NCBI GenBank assembly: GCA_033032175.1
Contig: CM065316.1
Location: 8,092,115 to 8,156,114, forward strand
Origin: Saturnia japonica
Lineage: Eukaryota > Arthropoda > Insecta > Lepidoptera > Saturniidae
Direction: 5' to 3'
Length of the DNA stretch: 64,000 nt
The notes beneath the pieces are model-generated. The model searched no databases and had not been told where the DNA came from. It saw only the letters and a program-made list of their open reading frames with translations. Positions 42,701-57,700 of this stretch are shown here, piece by piece (the first letter of the stretch is position 1; the number at the start of each line of letters is the position of its first letter). Made by a program: the position numbers and the translations under genes.

Positions 42701-45700
42701 CGATGGAACAGTACTCGGGGACGCATCGCGCATTTTGCGTACGAGCGTATTATCGTAATGGTGATTCAATAGTGACTGCTCAACGTCTCTATCGTGCGGA
42801 ATATCGTACACGCCACGCGCCAAGTGACGATAGCATTAGGAAATGGATCAGGATGTTCGAGAATACAGGTGCGACAGTTAAAATTCAAAACTCTGGTCGT
42901 CCTCGTTCAGTTCGCGATGAAGAAACAATTGAAGAAGTTGAGGCGTCGGTTCGTCAAAATCCGTCTTTATCCATCCGAAAGCGAAGCCAAGCGTTGAACA
43001 TCAAAAAATCGTCTTTACATTCGATTTTAAAGAAAGACTTACATCTAAAAGCCTATAAAATTCAATTGGTTCAAGAATTGAAGGATACGGACTATGCTAA
43101 TCGACTGAATTTTGCGAACGAAATGCTGCAGCGATTTAACAACTTTAACAACATACTGTTCAGTGACGAAGCAAATTTTCACCTGAATGGTCATGTTAAT
43201 AAGCAGAATTGTCGGTACTGGGCAGTGGAGAATCCGAGACGAAAGCATGAACGACCCCTGCATAGCCCAAAGGTCGTTGTTTGTGCCGCTATGTCTGCTA
43301 AAGGCATAATTGGTCCTTATTTTCATGAAGATCAACGAGGCCGAGCAATTAATGTGAATAGTGACCGTTATTGCGATATGTTGCGAAATTTTTTGGTCCC
43401 AGAGTTGCAGGAGTTTGCAGGTTTCAACTCAAGAACGTGGTTCCAGCAAGATGGGGCCACTTGCCATACCTCAAATGACTCAATGGAAGTTGTTAACGAA
43501 TTATTCCCTAATAAAGTCATTTCGCGAAGGGGTAACATCAACTGGCCTCCCAGAAGCCCCGACCTTAGCCCGCTTGACTATTTTGCATGGGGATACCTTA
43601 AAAGTAAGGTTTATCAAAACAATCCGACGAATCTAACCCAGTTAAAGCAAAACATCAGGTCAGAAATGGCAGCAATATCGATAGCTATGTGTCAACGTGT
43701 TATCGCCAATCTTCGTTTCCGTTTAGAAGAGTGCCAGCAACGTAACGGTCATCATTTGGATAACATCATCTTTTCCAAATAATTCTCCAATTCATATGCT
43801 AATAATAAATAATAAACTTTTTTATTGCATACAAATAATTTTTGTTTCATTGAACTTACAAATACCCGATACCCTTTCTGGACACCTTGTATTTGTCTAA
43901 AACGTAATACGTAAAATCTCTACGTTCTGTATTTTTTTCTACACCGGTGATAGGAGATTATTTTACAATTCTTTGAGATGTTATCGAAAAATTTTCTTTA
44001 CCGTCAGCTGATAATAACATTATACAATAGTATGTTAAATGGTAAATACAGCCAAAGTACAGTATACAATAAAATATTGTAGAGGAAGTTTAGAACTATC
44101 TCAAACACTGGACGAGACGGCTGGCAGCTAACGGCCGTTTTCAATAACCTATCTATCCGATGTTTCAGTTAATAAAGATAGACAAATATAACGTTTTGTT
44201 CTTACCTTTTTTTCAATATCCTATCAATGGATAGTTTGTCTTATCTACATAATATATATCCATAACCTATACCTTGAATAGATAAGATGGAAGTTGATAT
44301 CTGTCTTGAGTTCTAGATAGTATTTATTACAAATACATACTAATCAAGGATAGTAAACTCAGATATGTTATTGAAAACGGCCGTATATAAATAAATTACT
44401 CTAATGTTGTAAAACCATGTGGGATGGAATATGCTGGCCGGTAGGAGAGTTCACAATGCGGGGTGTAACGGTAACATATGCGTACGTCGCACCTGATGCG
44501 TTTACCGAATACACCTACAGTCATCAGGTCCGAGTGGCCTAGGGCGACTGCGACACTTGTCATGGTTTAAATATTAACCTACATAACTCGGAAAGACTGT
44601 CCGCGACTTTGTACGCAAATCTTAATACAATTGAGTATACCTTATGACACTCAAGTAGAACGTAGTTTTCTTAAGTGAAAGAATTTTCAAATTCAGATCT
44701 GTAGCTTTAGACAACTCTTGGACATAAACACACTTTACCTCTTTATAGTATTAGTATAGAAATAAAGACATACATTAATTATCGTTAATTACATTATACA
44801 GTTTCATTATCATTATTATTCAGGGACACTGTAGTTACTTAATAATGAAATAATTCTCAGAATCGAATCAATAGTTCCAGAGATTACCATCCTACAAGTA
44901 CACAGAATTTATTTTTTCAATAATTAACAGAAATTATGACTGATGTATCTATTAGGAGTAATATAAATTATTTATCTTAGACCAACGTAATGTTGTAAAT
45001 TACATCATAATAATTATGTTGAAAATATGGCAACGGTTATATTTATTAATTTTATTGTCCTTTCGATAATGATAACAAATCGACGTCGAATAAAATCGCG
45101 AGAAACAACAGGTGTTACTGACGTAGCTGGGGGTTGTTAAATTCATTATAGAGATCGGTAAGTCACCGTTCGCGTCACGGTGCGCGCGCGCCTTCCGTAT
45201 GCCATCTGGTGACGTCGTGGGAAAACTTAACGCTCACACAGGCTTCCTACACTAATTTTACTACAACTTTAACCGTATATTATTTATATGTAACTTACGA
45301 TTTTTAGTATTCTCATGAGAACCAGATATCATAATGATTTAGGTTATTACAACATATACCCGTGTGAACATAAAAAGTTAGATCTGTCCAATTTAGCATA
45401 TTTATAGCACGTACCTACTTAGGCTTTTTATTAATGTCTTGTACTGCTATTAGAGTTACTTTTAAATTGGATTCTATTTACTTTTGTAAAAAAAATTATA
45501 CGAGCTTGAATAAAATAGTGTTTTTCGTTATGGAAAATATCATCAAGTTATTTATATGGCCATATTCAAAAATTTTAACTTGAACTATTCGCAGGCACAA
45601 TGAAAATAATAGAGAGCTTCTGGTCTTTATCTGTAAAAATAATGGTCTTCTTCTTATAAAGTGGCAATGAGTATGATTACACAATTTCGCCAATATAATC

Positions 45701-48700
45701 TGGATAGAACTGTAAATAAAGGTGATTGTATAATAAAGCGATTGTTTTTAATGTAAAATTTCCAGTCAGAGCTGTTTATATACAAACACTGAGCACTATA
45801 CATAAAACATAACAGTATCGCTGTGTAGATAAGTCCAAGAATGAGTGCTGGGAGAGGTTTTGTGTACAAAAGTACACGAATTTACTTTTTAAAAAAATGT
45901 AACGAACATAAGCTATGTTCAGAATGCATTATAATTAATTTCCGTATCATTGTAATAAGCAGTGAAACGATCACATTTGTTGCTATTGCTATCGCGCCCA
46001 GCCAGTAGTGCTGGTCAATAATAGAGTCAATAGTATGGATACTAAGTCATAATTACGGATTCCATAATCACATCGACATGATTTCCGACTTTAATATATA
46101 GTTTTTTTAATACGACTTTTCGGTCGAGAAAGTCCATGTAACTCCATGTCTCAGCGAAGATTGAAACCATGTAAGAATAAAAATTCAATCGAAGTAATAT
46201 AAAAGTAGAAACACCTAGATGTTTATAGTTGTGTATAGGCGACTATACCATAAGAAAAGCGGATTCTTAGTAGCGTTTTGGAAGTACAAAAAAAATATTT
46301 GTATATTAACTAAAATGGTACATCGGTTTCACCAAAGACCTTATTAGTTTTTACGATACTTTACATGGTTATAGGATTAATTAAATACATGGTGTATTGT
46401 GAGTTCGAATCCCAGCAATGCGTCTGAGCTTTCGGTGAAGGAAAATGTCATGACGTTGTGTCATGTCATGTGAACATTTTCTAATACCTGCCTGGCTAGC
46501 TACCATCCTCAAGTTGAAATCACTCACTTCAATCACTTGAGTGCCTGTTCCCCCACTAGAGTTAGTATGTTACCTTTTTCGCCCACATCGTTACTTAACA
46601 TCAAACGTTAAAGTCTATAAAGATTTAAAAAAAAACAATGAAAATTTACAGAAAACTGATGAGCTTTGAGTGTTTCAGTTTCAGTAAATCTTCAAACTTG
46701 TATGATGAACTCCAAATCAAACCGTAAATCGTTGAGAACACAATCAGGGGTAGACCACAAAACCAGTGGACATGTCACGCACAGATGATTTCCACTAAAC
46801 CCCAATGCAAATGTCGGGTCAAGTGAACATATTAACCCGCGCAGCAGGTGGGGTGGGGGTGTCATTTGCCCCTTGATAATTTTGTAACAAACACTTCAGT
46901 ATTGTACCGGCATCATATACTATTCGGTTCACCTCTGTGGTTATGTTACGTTGTGTTCATAGTACTGAAATTCATACGACTACGAATTCTGGGGTGCGTA
47001 TTACTTGTTGCTTTAAGTTATGTATCGAATGTACCTTTAAATTACTTTATCAGTAGATAATCCATTATATATCTAACTAGCAATGGTGGGGAATTCATTT
47101 TTCATTTTTCATTCACACAATAATTATTTTCATGTTGTAATTTTATTTTTGTTCATATTATTCAATTGACAATTTTATTCTTATAGCTTATCAATTATGG
47201 AATGAAATATACTTCCCGTGTACAAAATTAGGTACATCAAAATCCAAATACAAAGGCTGACAAAAAAGAAAGTTTATTTGTGTCATATATTCCCGTCATA
47301 TGCCCGTAATTCAGTGTTGATAAGATGTACACAGTTATATAATGCTAAAGCTGAAAATTTCGACATATTTTTTGACAGTAATGCAGCGTTTAGAAGAAAA
47401 GCTATTGATTTATTCAGAGTTTGATAAATATATGTGATTATTACACACACACACACACACGCACACTATACACACACAATAATATTTTATTAATAATTTC
47501 GTTGGGGTATAGAATTGTTATATCTTTATTGTAATACGATTGAAATCATTTTGGCTAAGCCAATATGTCAACTTAATTATGTATGTAAGTTAGAATTTAC
47601 GAGCTGTAGATTTCTTGAAATAAATAAATAAATATTTGTAATAAGTGTCCTTTACATTAATAGACTAGCTGTTCCCGCGGATCCGCTCGCGTGGACTAGA
47701 GATTTTAAGATCCACGGTTATGTAGTACATTAATTTGATAAATTCCTTATGGTTTACATAGCGTAAGTACCAAAAGCGTCTTATTTCCAAATTGATTCGT
47801 CAATCGTCACTGCTTGTTTTGTATGTTACTTTATTTAACAAAATATATACCATGACCTGGCACGATAACATAGCTATGAATTAAAATATAAACCTTGTAT
47901 ATCGGATAAGTGGTTTTCCCGTGAAAATAACATCAAGTGATAGACGTTAAGTTTTATAATACATATAGATAGACAATTACATATATAGATATAAGTTAAA
48001 ATGTATTAATATTTCTAGTACCGATATGAATTTAGAACTAAATTTAAGGTTCTAATTGTTTTCTTTACGTAGTTTGAACATTTCAGTTTAAGTACTATTA
48101 ACTATTCAGTATCTAAAATGAACTATAATTACGGTACGTTAAATGTTTAATCGCGTAAAGACAGACGCATGACTATTAAATAAATAGTAACATTTTAAAA
48201 TGTTTAAGCCAAATTAGATTACACAACTATTTCACAGAGCAATCCTAAATTCTTTCACATATTTGGAATCACGAACAAGATTTGCATCTCCCGTTCATAT
48301 TTCCCTGATGATATCATATTATCTCAGCCTTGCATTATCACGGATGCTGGCTCGTTAGACAATGCTCGAGGCGGGGCAGTATATGTCGTGACTATATTAA
48401 TTCTCTATGTGTCAATGTGAACCATTTCGTACTTCCGACGCACCGAACGTGATTCACTGTTGCCATCTCGCAACATAATGCCCAAAGTTTAAGGGATTTT
48501 TTTTAAATATGGCTTCTGCTTATGTTGGCAATTTTGCCAATGTCAATTGTGACAATTACACGTTTTAGAATATATTATAAAGTTCATAGGTATTTGTTTG
48601 GAAAACAATAATTTTTATTTCTAATGTAACTAGTCATTACTTTCTATTAGCAGGAAAAAGACTGCACTTGACTTCCTGCCAATAATAATATCAGCCTGTA

Positions 48701-51700
48701 CTGCTTAACAAATGCAGGAAGGCACTAGCTTAATAACCACGTCAGCCTACTACGTATTGGCGATTTCAAACGCCGAGAAATCAACAGTTCTATATATTTC
48801 CCACATCAGTGGTATTACAAGAACGTTTCTCAATTCACCGTTAGTCGATAGTATTACCAATTTTAATTAGTAAATGTACGCGAATTCCGAAAAAAATTTT
48901 GGTATATGCCGGGGTTAGAACCTGCGGACATCGAATCGATATTCTGCCGATCTAAACCACTTGACCACCACGATTTTTCCTCCCTGCTAAAAGTCAATAA
49001 TATTTATGTGTTAATATTTATATAATATACCGTATAATAACTATATATATACACTAGCAACTCACCCCGGCTTCACACGGATGCAATTTACTTACTTTTG
49101 AAAAATTGAAATAGAAAGGTAATGGATGAGAAATCTTGAAGTAACTAATAAAAATATAAATTATTGTTAAAAAAAATAATTAACTCGACAACTGCGTTAC
49201 CTATTGGGACCAAAACTATCCTATCTTATAAGATGGACCAAATTACAGATAGTTACGAAATTTGATCAAAAGCTGTTCATTAGTTTCGGAGTTTACCCCG
49301 AACATACATCGTGACACGAGATTTTTATATGTACATATAAGATAAATAATAACCGTATGCAACAACGTACGCGGTGATTGGAATATAAAACTTAGTAAGA
49401 ATAAAACATAGCGTATAACTATCAGCCTAAACGTAGCTTTCTATCTGTGATGGAATTTTTCTCCACTCTACAAAAATATTCATAAACTCTCTCTATTATA
49501 ATAAAATGTTATTGACAGCGTTAATTCTTATCTGTAACTGAATTACTTTTGATATATTATTTCAAGCGGTTGATTTTCCAGTTCGTTTTTAGTGAGTTTT
49601 AATTAATAGTCGTATCGCCTTTATTGTAACTCTAGTCAACTTAATAATAAACCGAGAGCACATTTATTATACATATGACTATTTTGATTACGTAATTTAT
49701 ATAAAACTAACTGCGCCGTACGGTTTTCCCGTGTTAAATTTATGTGATATGCTCTCCATCGCACCCGTTTAGCTTATCGTTTTTCTTACCTTCCTGTACT
49801 TGCCTACAGCTATAAGGTCGTAGCGTGATGTTATGTATCCTATTTAATCTTTCTCAATAAACATAATGCAAAAAAAAACTTATTTGTTATTCCAGAAGTT
49901 AGTGCATGCAAACAAACAAACAATCTTTTGACCTTTATAATATAATATTATAGACTTTAACGTAAGTATGGACAGAACTCAGTGGTGGATCTATTTTACG
50001 ATATAGATCTTTTTTGTTTTAAGATAGTAATTACTTATTTTTGTATAAGAAGTAACTAAAAGAAGTACTTTAAATGCTTAAAAACTTTAAATGCCACTTC
50101 TAAAATTTCGCCGAATAAGACTCAGGCCTCACGGGCTGTTAGAACTTATATTCACAAGAAACACAAGACACTGTTCTGGCTCTATAATATAGAGTTCTAA
50201 ACTGAAAACCTTTATATCACAGTGCTTTTCAATATTCTTAACAAATCCACTAAAAAAATAACTCAGTGATAACTATATCTTATAATAAATATAGTCATGT
50301 AATCAATAATATATCTTATCTAGCTATCTATGAAAAATATTTTATAAAATGTAATATGAAATCTTAGATCAAGAGATTATAACGTGGCTAAAACATGAAA
50401 CAATTCAATTTTATTTTATTTTTCAAGTATACCTTTTTTAAATAACTTAGTACCGTTATACAGGTGCTTAGCGAACTAACTTTGCTAACACAGACCTAAG
50501 TAAATAACAAATTAAGACGTCAATACGTTGAACCGAACTTAGACTTCCACATCCTGTTACGAAAGACTATTTTAATTACAGAGCCTATTGAACGTTTACT
50601 TAATATTGTATTATTTATTATTAGTACATATTTTAATACATTTTCTTAGATACATTATTTACTTTAAAAATAATCGATACATATTATAAATGTGTTAATC
50701 TAGAAAAGTAGGAACGAAATTCGCATGACGCGAGATGCATAAAGTATAAATCAGACCATCTAAAGTTTAAACTCTAAACGAAAACCTGTAAAATGAAATA
50801 AATGTAATATTAAAAATTGAAATTAATAATATTTTTACCCTTTCAGATCATCAAAGCCTGAGTGAAAAGTTCAGCTCTCAGTTATTACCAGAAGAGGAAG
50901 ATCGCGAGGAAACTGAACCTAGGTGTTCGTTCTGCGAAACGCCGTTCCCTAATATTGATGTGTGAGTACAAATAATAATAAATTATAGTTAAACTAGCTG
51001 GCTCCACATACGTTATTCTGCCCTTCATCGACCACATATCCGCCTATCGCAGCTAGCTAGGGATTGCATAAAACACATCAATGAAAAAATAATAAGATCT
51101 ATAATCCATCATTGTGATCGGTCAAACTTTATAACAGTTTATCAACCTCATATATAACTAAGTCTAATTTTATATATGTGTATAAGTTTAGATTAAATTA
51201 TAGGTTTAATCAGGATTCTCAGATAAGATGCAGCAATTATGTAATCTGTTACAATGGATCTTTGATATCATTAGCCTCCGACCATTAATGTTGTGTTTGT
51301 TGTGCGTAATATGGTTCTATTACTATTTATTTAGAGGTGATGATGTTGCCTCTTCGATACAAAGTACATCATTAATCTGTTATTGATATCTAGGCGAGGT
51401 ATGTAGCGTACATACATCAGACGATCGTGAATGTATTAACTTACAACATTTATATAATAAATTAGTAAACGCCCGCGACTTCGTTCATATTAATTTATAC
51501 TAATATTATAGTCCACACTTCTCCACGGCAAGAAAACACATCGCTAAACGCGTAGTGCTTATAAAAATCGTAGTTTTTATAAACTTTAATAACATTTTAT
51601 TGAATGAAGATATCGTGATATTTTTTTAAGGAGGACCAAATATCTAAGCAGTAAAAAAATATATACATAAAAATCTGTCTTGTAATTTTTCTCTCTAATC

Positions 51701-54700
51701 TCTATCATTTTATTTATATAGATTTTCTGTATCCCGGGGGTTCTTTAATCTTAAATTTATTTGACTAACTCTCTACTGTGCCGCCTCCAATGCACCTTTT
51801 CTCACTTTCATACATTCTTGTACTTGTACTTCTAGATTGTTTGACCTTCATGGTTTCTACCCCACGCCTTAGAGTCGTAGCGAGTATTTGTATAGTGAGA
51901 TTGTGGCCAATCGCTAAACCTATAAGAAATTAATAAGAAAATTTTTAACAAAAAAGAAAACCAACTTCAATGATTTTGAGCAGTTCCCTGGTATATCTTC
52001 GAAGTCGAGGGTCCAATGATAATTAAATTGAAATAGGACCGACCACCCTTGAGGTATCGTCTTTCTAAATCGATTCACAAACAAAAAAGTTATGCATGAA
52101 TATCCATTCAAAAAAATACAATAACTGAAAACCTCCTCCTTTTCTATTGAGGTCGGTTGAAAAATGCACATCCTTTTTCACGTTGAACAATCGTAATCAA
52201 TTGTTTATCTATGTATATAATACCTAAATAACAGTGATATATGCCTCATTTTATTAGATAAACGAAATAAACACATGAATCAATAATCATAGTCCCATCA
52301 AATAACAATAATAATAGGCTTGTCAGATAATACAGCAGTGATAATATAACTCTCAACGCACAAGTCTATCGATATTCAACAGCCCACATGATATATCTAT
52401 GAAATTATAATGTCACGAGCGTCCCTATTACTCCTTCGAGCATGTTGTAATGTATCATGTTGTGTTACGCAAACGATACTATTGTAATCTCTTATCGCAT
52501 CTCTTCCTCCACTCTTACTTTCGTCGGTGTCCGCTGTCATAATTCGAATGATCGTCAGCTGCGCTGTCACAGCTTCAATCACGTTGATATCAGATTGATC
52601 TTGATACTAGTGAATGTATAAAAATATACTTACTTATCTTTAATTTGAATTTATAAGGTACTTGTAATATTCTGCTAATATTAAAACTACTCGAAAAGTA
52701 AATTATGATGGTGCGTGTTAGTATCGAATTGTGTTTAGAATAAATCAAGTTCAATCATTAATTTATGTATTCTTGATTAATTGTTATCACATAATAATTG
52801 AAATATCAACAAAATTTAGGAATTCTCAATGATAAAACATAGATTATTATCCATCAACAAAGGTAGGTACTTTCTTTTTTTATCGTTATAGGTTTAGTTT
52901 TGTGACCACAATCTCATTTGATCGTAAGAGACGATGAAGCCCAAGATGGTAGCACGCTAAGCCTATCTACTAAAAAAAAACGACCTACCTACTACTAGCG
53001 AAATTACTACCTACATGTATTTAGATTTGTCTGTCACCATCTTACTATAACTTTATTATTTTATAAGTTATTTAGGTTTGGTTTACCTAAACTTAAATTA
53101 TATTGCTTTGTTAGAAAGAATTATTTTAAAACAAAAAGTTTTGTGACCATTGCATCATTAACATATCAACAATAATTATGGTTGTTCGAACATTTGTTCC
53201 TGTCCTACATTTTTATATAACAGTAAATACAGGTAGTCGTTCCACAGATAATGGTTTGTAAGACTATAATTACTACATACTTTGGTGTAATTTAATGAAA
53301 ATGAGAAGAGTTAGACGAATTCAATTATGTTTATAAAGAACTAAACACTCAATTATTATTGGCTAAAGGTCGTATTGGAATACATTACAATTAATAAATT
53401 TATAGAATGACGAAGTTAAGTCATCAAACAGCGTTTTTTTTTCTTAGTTAAAATATTCTTAAGTTTTACACTTCGATAAATTACAAGATTAAACTGTAAG
53501 CAGTATATACGATAGAGATTTGCCGCAGTGCGCGCATCACGGAAAAACTACTGGATAAATTTTGATAAAAAAATTTACTTCTTAGATACTTGGTCCTTAT
53601 AAAAATAAAATATCTTGATATCTTTATTAAATAAAAATTACTAAAGTTTTAGTAAACTATATTTTATATTAGCATTACGCATTCAGCAATGTCTTTCTTA
53701 ACGTGGTGTTAATTTAATATCTGCACACTGCAGATGAAGTCGCTAGTGTCAGCTACTAGTAATTAGAGTTAAATATAAATAGCAGAAAAACACAAATATT
53801 TGAAGTGTGGTAGTAAAAAGAAAACAAAGAAACTGGAACACATAATTATTTGAAAATATAGATATTTTAGGAATTAAAATATAATAATATGAGATTGGTG
53901 TGAATGTGTAAATTATTCAAAATGATTGTAAGTTATTTTTTGTGTTTTAGAAATGACACAAATGGGTATGTAGTTTGCTAGATGACAAGAGGTCAATGGA
54001 GTCCAGTGCCATTTATTAAAACCTCAAAGTATATTGTTTTTATTCTAGGTCTGTCATTGTCAGTTGTCACTCAGACATTAATGAGAACTGTTTTTTTTAT
54101 TTGCTTGCTTTAGCGTTTGGCCACAATCACACCGGATGGTAAGTGACGATGTAGCCCAAGGACAGTTTTTAATTTGATGGTGGTACCTATCCATGTTACC
54201 ACAATGCTTTCGATTTATCACGTTGTTTTCCTTGACCGAAAGCTCGTGATCATTGCAGAGATTCGAACTCACGTCGATCGACTAGATGTCTGTCTACGCT
54301 GCCACTGAGCCATCATTGCTTCAAATATCTTGTAAAACGTATTGAACGTTTTATTGAGAAAACACTTCATACTGGAATATAATACCGCGAGCACTGTTAC
54401 TTCACCAGAGAGAAAGGGAAACCTAATTGCTTATTTATGCATTCCCAGCCCACTCATTCTGTTAGTTGATAAACGTAATAAAAAGTAATACAAATATCAG
54501 TTGCAAGTATTTCAAATTAATAAATAATAAACCGTCTTAAGGGAATGGAGATATCTTATATAATAAGATTTTGATACTGTAATAAAGATATTCTATTGTT
54601 CTTCTAAAATATTATAGTACACGCATAGATAGACAACAAATCGTATATTGGTAAGCAATATCGATGTTATCTGGTCAGGCATCGGCTGATCTATGGAATT

Positions 54701-57700
54701 TCTCAAGCAATTGTTAACTGTACTGGGATATACAATCGATTATTAAAATGTAAGCACGTTCGTCGGTAGTACATCATTAGATGAGTGAGCGCTAAAATGT
54801 CACAGATATTATTTGTTTTAATTCATATGTATATAATTATAACAAATAAAAAATGTATATATATTTTTATCGTTATAGGCTTAGCGTTGTGGTCACAATC
54901 TCACCTGATCTTAAGTGACGATGTGGCCCAAGATGGTAGCACGTTAAGCCTAGTGGGATGAATGGCTCTCAAGTGCAGCTGTAAGAACTTACCTATTGTT
55001 GCTTGTTTGGCGACAAATTTTCAACTGGTGGTAGCTATCCAGGCGGGTATCATAAAAAGCTCTACCACCATGCTATGGTTTCATCACAATGTTTTTCTTC
55101 ACCGAGAGCTCAGGCTTTTTGCACGGATTCGAACACACATCGAGCCATGCGGTTTCCGTACACGCAACCAACTGAGTTGTTTTATAATAATATTTTTGGC
55201 ATGTGAGTTTTTAGTTCCATACTTTGTTTATCACTGGTTTATATTACAAGCAATAAAAGGAACAAAAATTTATATCAGAATACAATATGTATTAAAAAAC
55301 TCCGTTGAGTTTTAAATATCTTTCGGTCTGTCTGTCCGTTTATGTTATTTCTACGCCAAAACCACTTTTTTAATTTATACATATTTTTTGAATTTATACT
55401 TATGCTATTTGACTAGGTTATAGAATATATTTTGTAATATACAACATAACCAGTAACGTTATTGGTGAATTGATTCGGAAAAATATGCTTTTGGGGCGCT
55501 CAAATGGTTTACGCTGAGTAAACCATAAGATATATACTTAAAAAGACTTACAAAAATTCGGCGATAGCATAATATATGTTTAAGGAACACCCATAAATAA
55601 TAAGCCTTTTTGTCTTTAAAATAATAGGTGAGCAACCACCTTGGGTGGGAGCGAAGCCGCAGGCAAATCTAGTTAAAAAAGAAAAAAGAAAATGAAGGGT
55701 ATTCCTTAGAAATCAGTATATCAATCCTTTTAATTTTTTGTTATGTGTTAACTTGACGGGCTTATATAAATAAAAGTTTTACATCAATGTTCTATAATAA
55801 TTGATTTTTATAGATTAAGTTGTTTTGTCCTGTAAATTACTTACTACTAATACCATAAACAAAAAAGGAAAGACAAATGTTCAAACTTGCGATTCGCACT
55901 AACTGCATTAGTTATACTGTATGCGCTAAAAGGGAGCTAAATAAGTAAGTAAAAAAAGTATCAAAATTGAAATAAACAAAAGGATATTCAGACTCGTAGA
56001 ATAGTTTGGAGAATAGTCTTAATAATGGAATTGTGATGTCTTTCCTTGCAATAACTTTTTTGTATTACTTAAGTTTGTTTCTTCGGAGTATAAACATTTA
56101 CATTTTGCAATCCTAATAGAAACATTCATTGTTTCGTATTTTTTTCCTAATGTGTTAATTAAGGATTTTATTTCAATACAATAGTGCGTCATTTTAACAC
56201 ACTTCTTGTATCAGTCGTCTGTGTGGGTGGAGCTTAATGGATCGACTCTGTACGAAAGTTGTTCATTGGATGTTATCAATTGGGGAACATGTAGATTATT
56301 GCTATGATCAGGATATCAACGTCATCTACGGACTGTTTCAGTGTTGGCATATTTAGAAATGATTATGGTAGCTTACAAAAGTTCTAAATATTTAAGCATG
56401 AACTTATATTTATGGGATTGTATTGTAATAGGTATATTTCAAATGACAGCTGTTTAATTTTACCAAATAAAAATACAGAAACATTCTGAAATAAACACTA
56501 TAAAAAATTTTAGAAATAAAAAATTACTTTAGCGAAATTTGATGTTTCTTCCGAGTATATTTTTATTTAGATGAATTTAATATAATTATTATTACTAGTG
56601 CTATAATAAGTATGAGTATCTTTTACTATTTTATAAGCCTTAATTCGTCCAAAATATTTTCTAACATAATTATTTTTTTTGCCTACCCTTATCACACTTA
56701 AACAGTTGGTATATGTTTTTCTCTTGCATTCTTCTGTCTATCAGTTGCCATCTTAGTATTTATATATTTTGTACCTACTTACATCATTTCACACACGTTC
56801 TTAACCTTCAAACTTCGTCTTATTTTACCAACTCTTATATGCACATGTATCTATAGTGTAAAATTAACCAGTTATATGAAATAACAAAAAAAATAATTGC
56901 AAAAGACTTTCAATTGTTACCATAAAATTACACAATAAGCTATTAAACGGTACATAATCGATCTCTTAGAAACATTTACTTAGATGTTGTTGTGCGTTTG
57001 TAATAACAAAAAAAAAAAAATATAACAGAGGTTGCCGTTGAAGATCTTACAAGCCGATACAAGGAGTTGTTGCAAGTTATCCCCGAGGCTATATGGCATA
57101 TTGAAGCACATGCGTCGATTACCAATCGTTTATGTAGCTACTATAAATTAAAGAATTGTATACACTGTAAGAAATATTGCTAAATGTTGAATCGAATACG
57201 CTTATTACTTTACTTACCTACTGAATTTGATCGGTAAGGGTAACATTATAATTATAATATTATGTATTTAGAAGCAATGTATTAATAAAGGAGAGATAAT
57301 ATCGTCATGTCAAATATGCACCTACCTATATTATTTTAGTAGACTTGTTCTGAATTAGTATTTTAAGTGTAGGAAAACCTATCAAATGAATTGACTTCCC
57401 TAACATCCATAGGAAAGATAAAATGTAAGTGCTTTCACGCCAAAAGATTGTAAAATCCAGCGAATTAAAGCAAAATGAAAAAAGCTCGAAGGATACAATA
57501 TACCATATAAAATACAGTTGTAAATGTTCATGTAAATAGTTATACAGAGAGAATATAATAATATATTAATATTAACAAAACGACGTATGCTTTGTTCTAA
57601 GCTAACAAACATTTATAAATAATTAAATATAATTCAATCTAGACAGAACAATTATCATTAGTACATTTTACTGTTCACTCTATTTCCTGGCATAATATAT

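Larger units (their letters stand above)
33274..50846 (+). other. ham: ham intron 4 (17.6 kb)
   Basis: Separates PR-domain exons from zinc-finger exons, as in vertebrate relatives. Holds SINE-like copies (34165, 46385, 48750), dispersed repeats (34506, 36050, 38270, 44620, 47660, 49700), a complete mariner (42587-43889), a MITE-like element (44131-44384) and an (AC)n tract. GC-rich islands lie at 36409-36560, 40735-40930, 41440-41545 and 45150-45240; further non-repetitive stretches at 35330-35470, 38760-38950 and 48230-48480. No exon was found in it. Confidence 0.85.

Noticed and set aside
43045..43335. 96-codon minus-strand ORF
   Set aside because: Antisense shadow of the transposase gene.
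54962..55315. 117-codon plus-strand ORF
   Set aside because: Runs through a SINE family 3 copy; peptide has no coding character beyond it.
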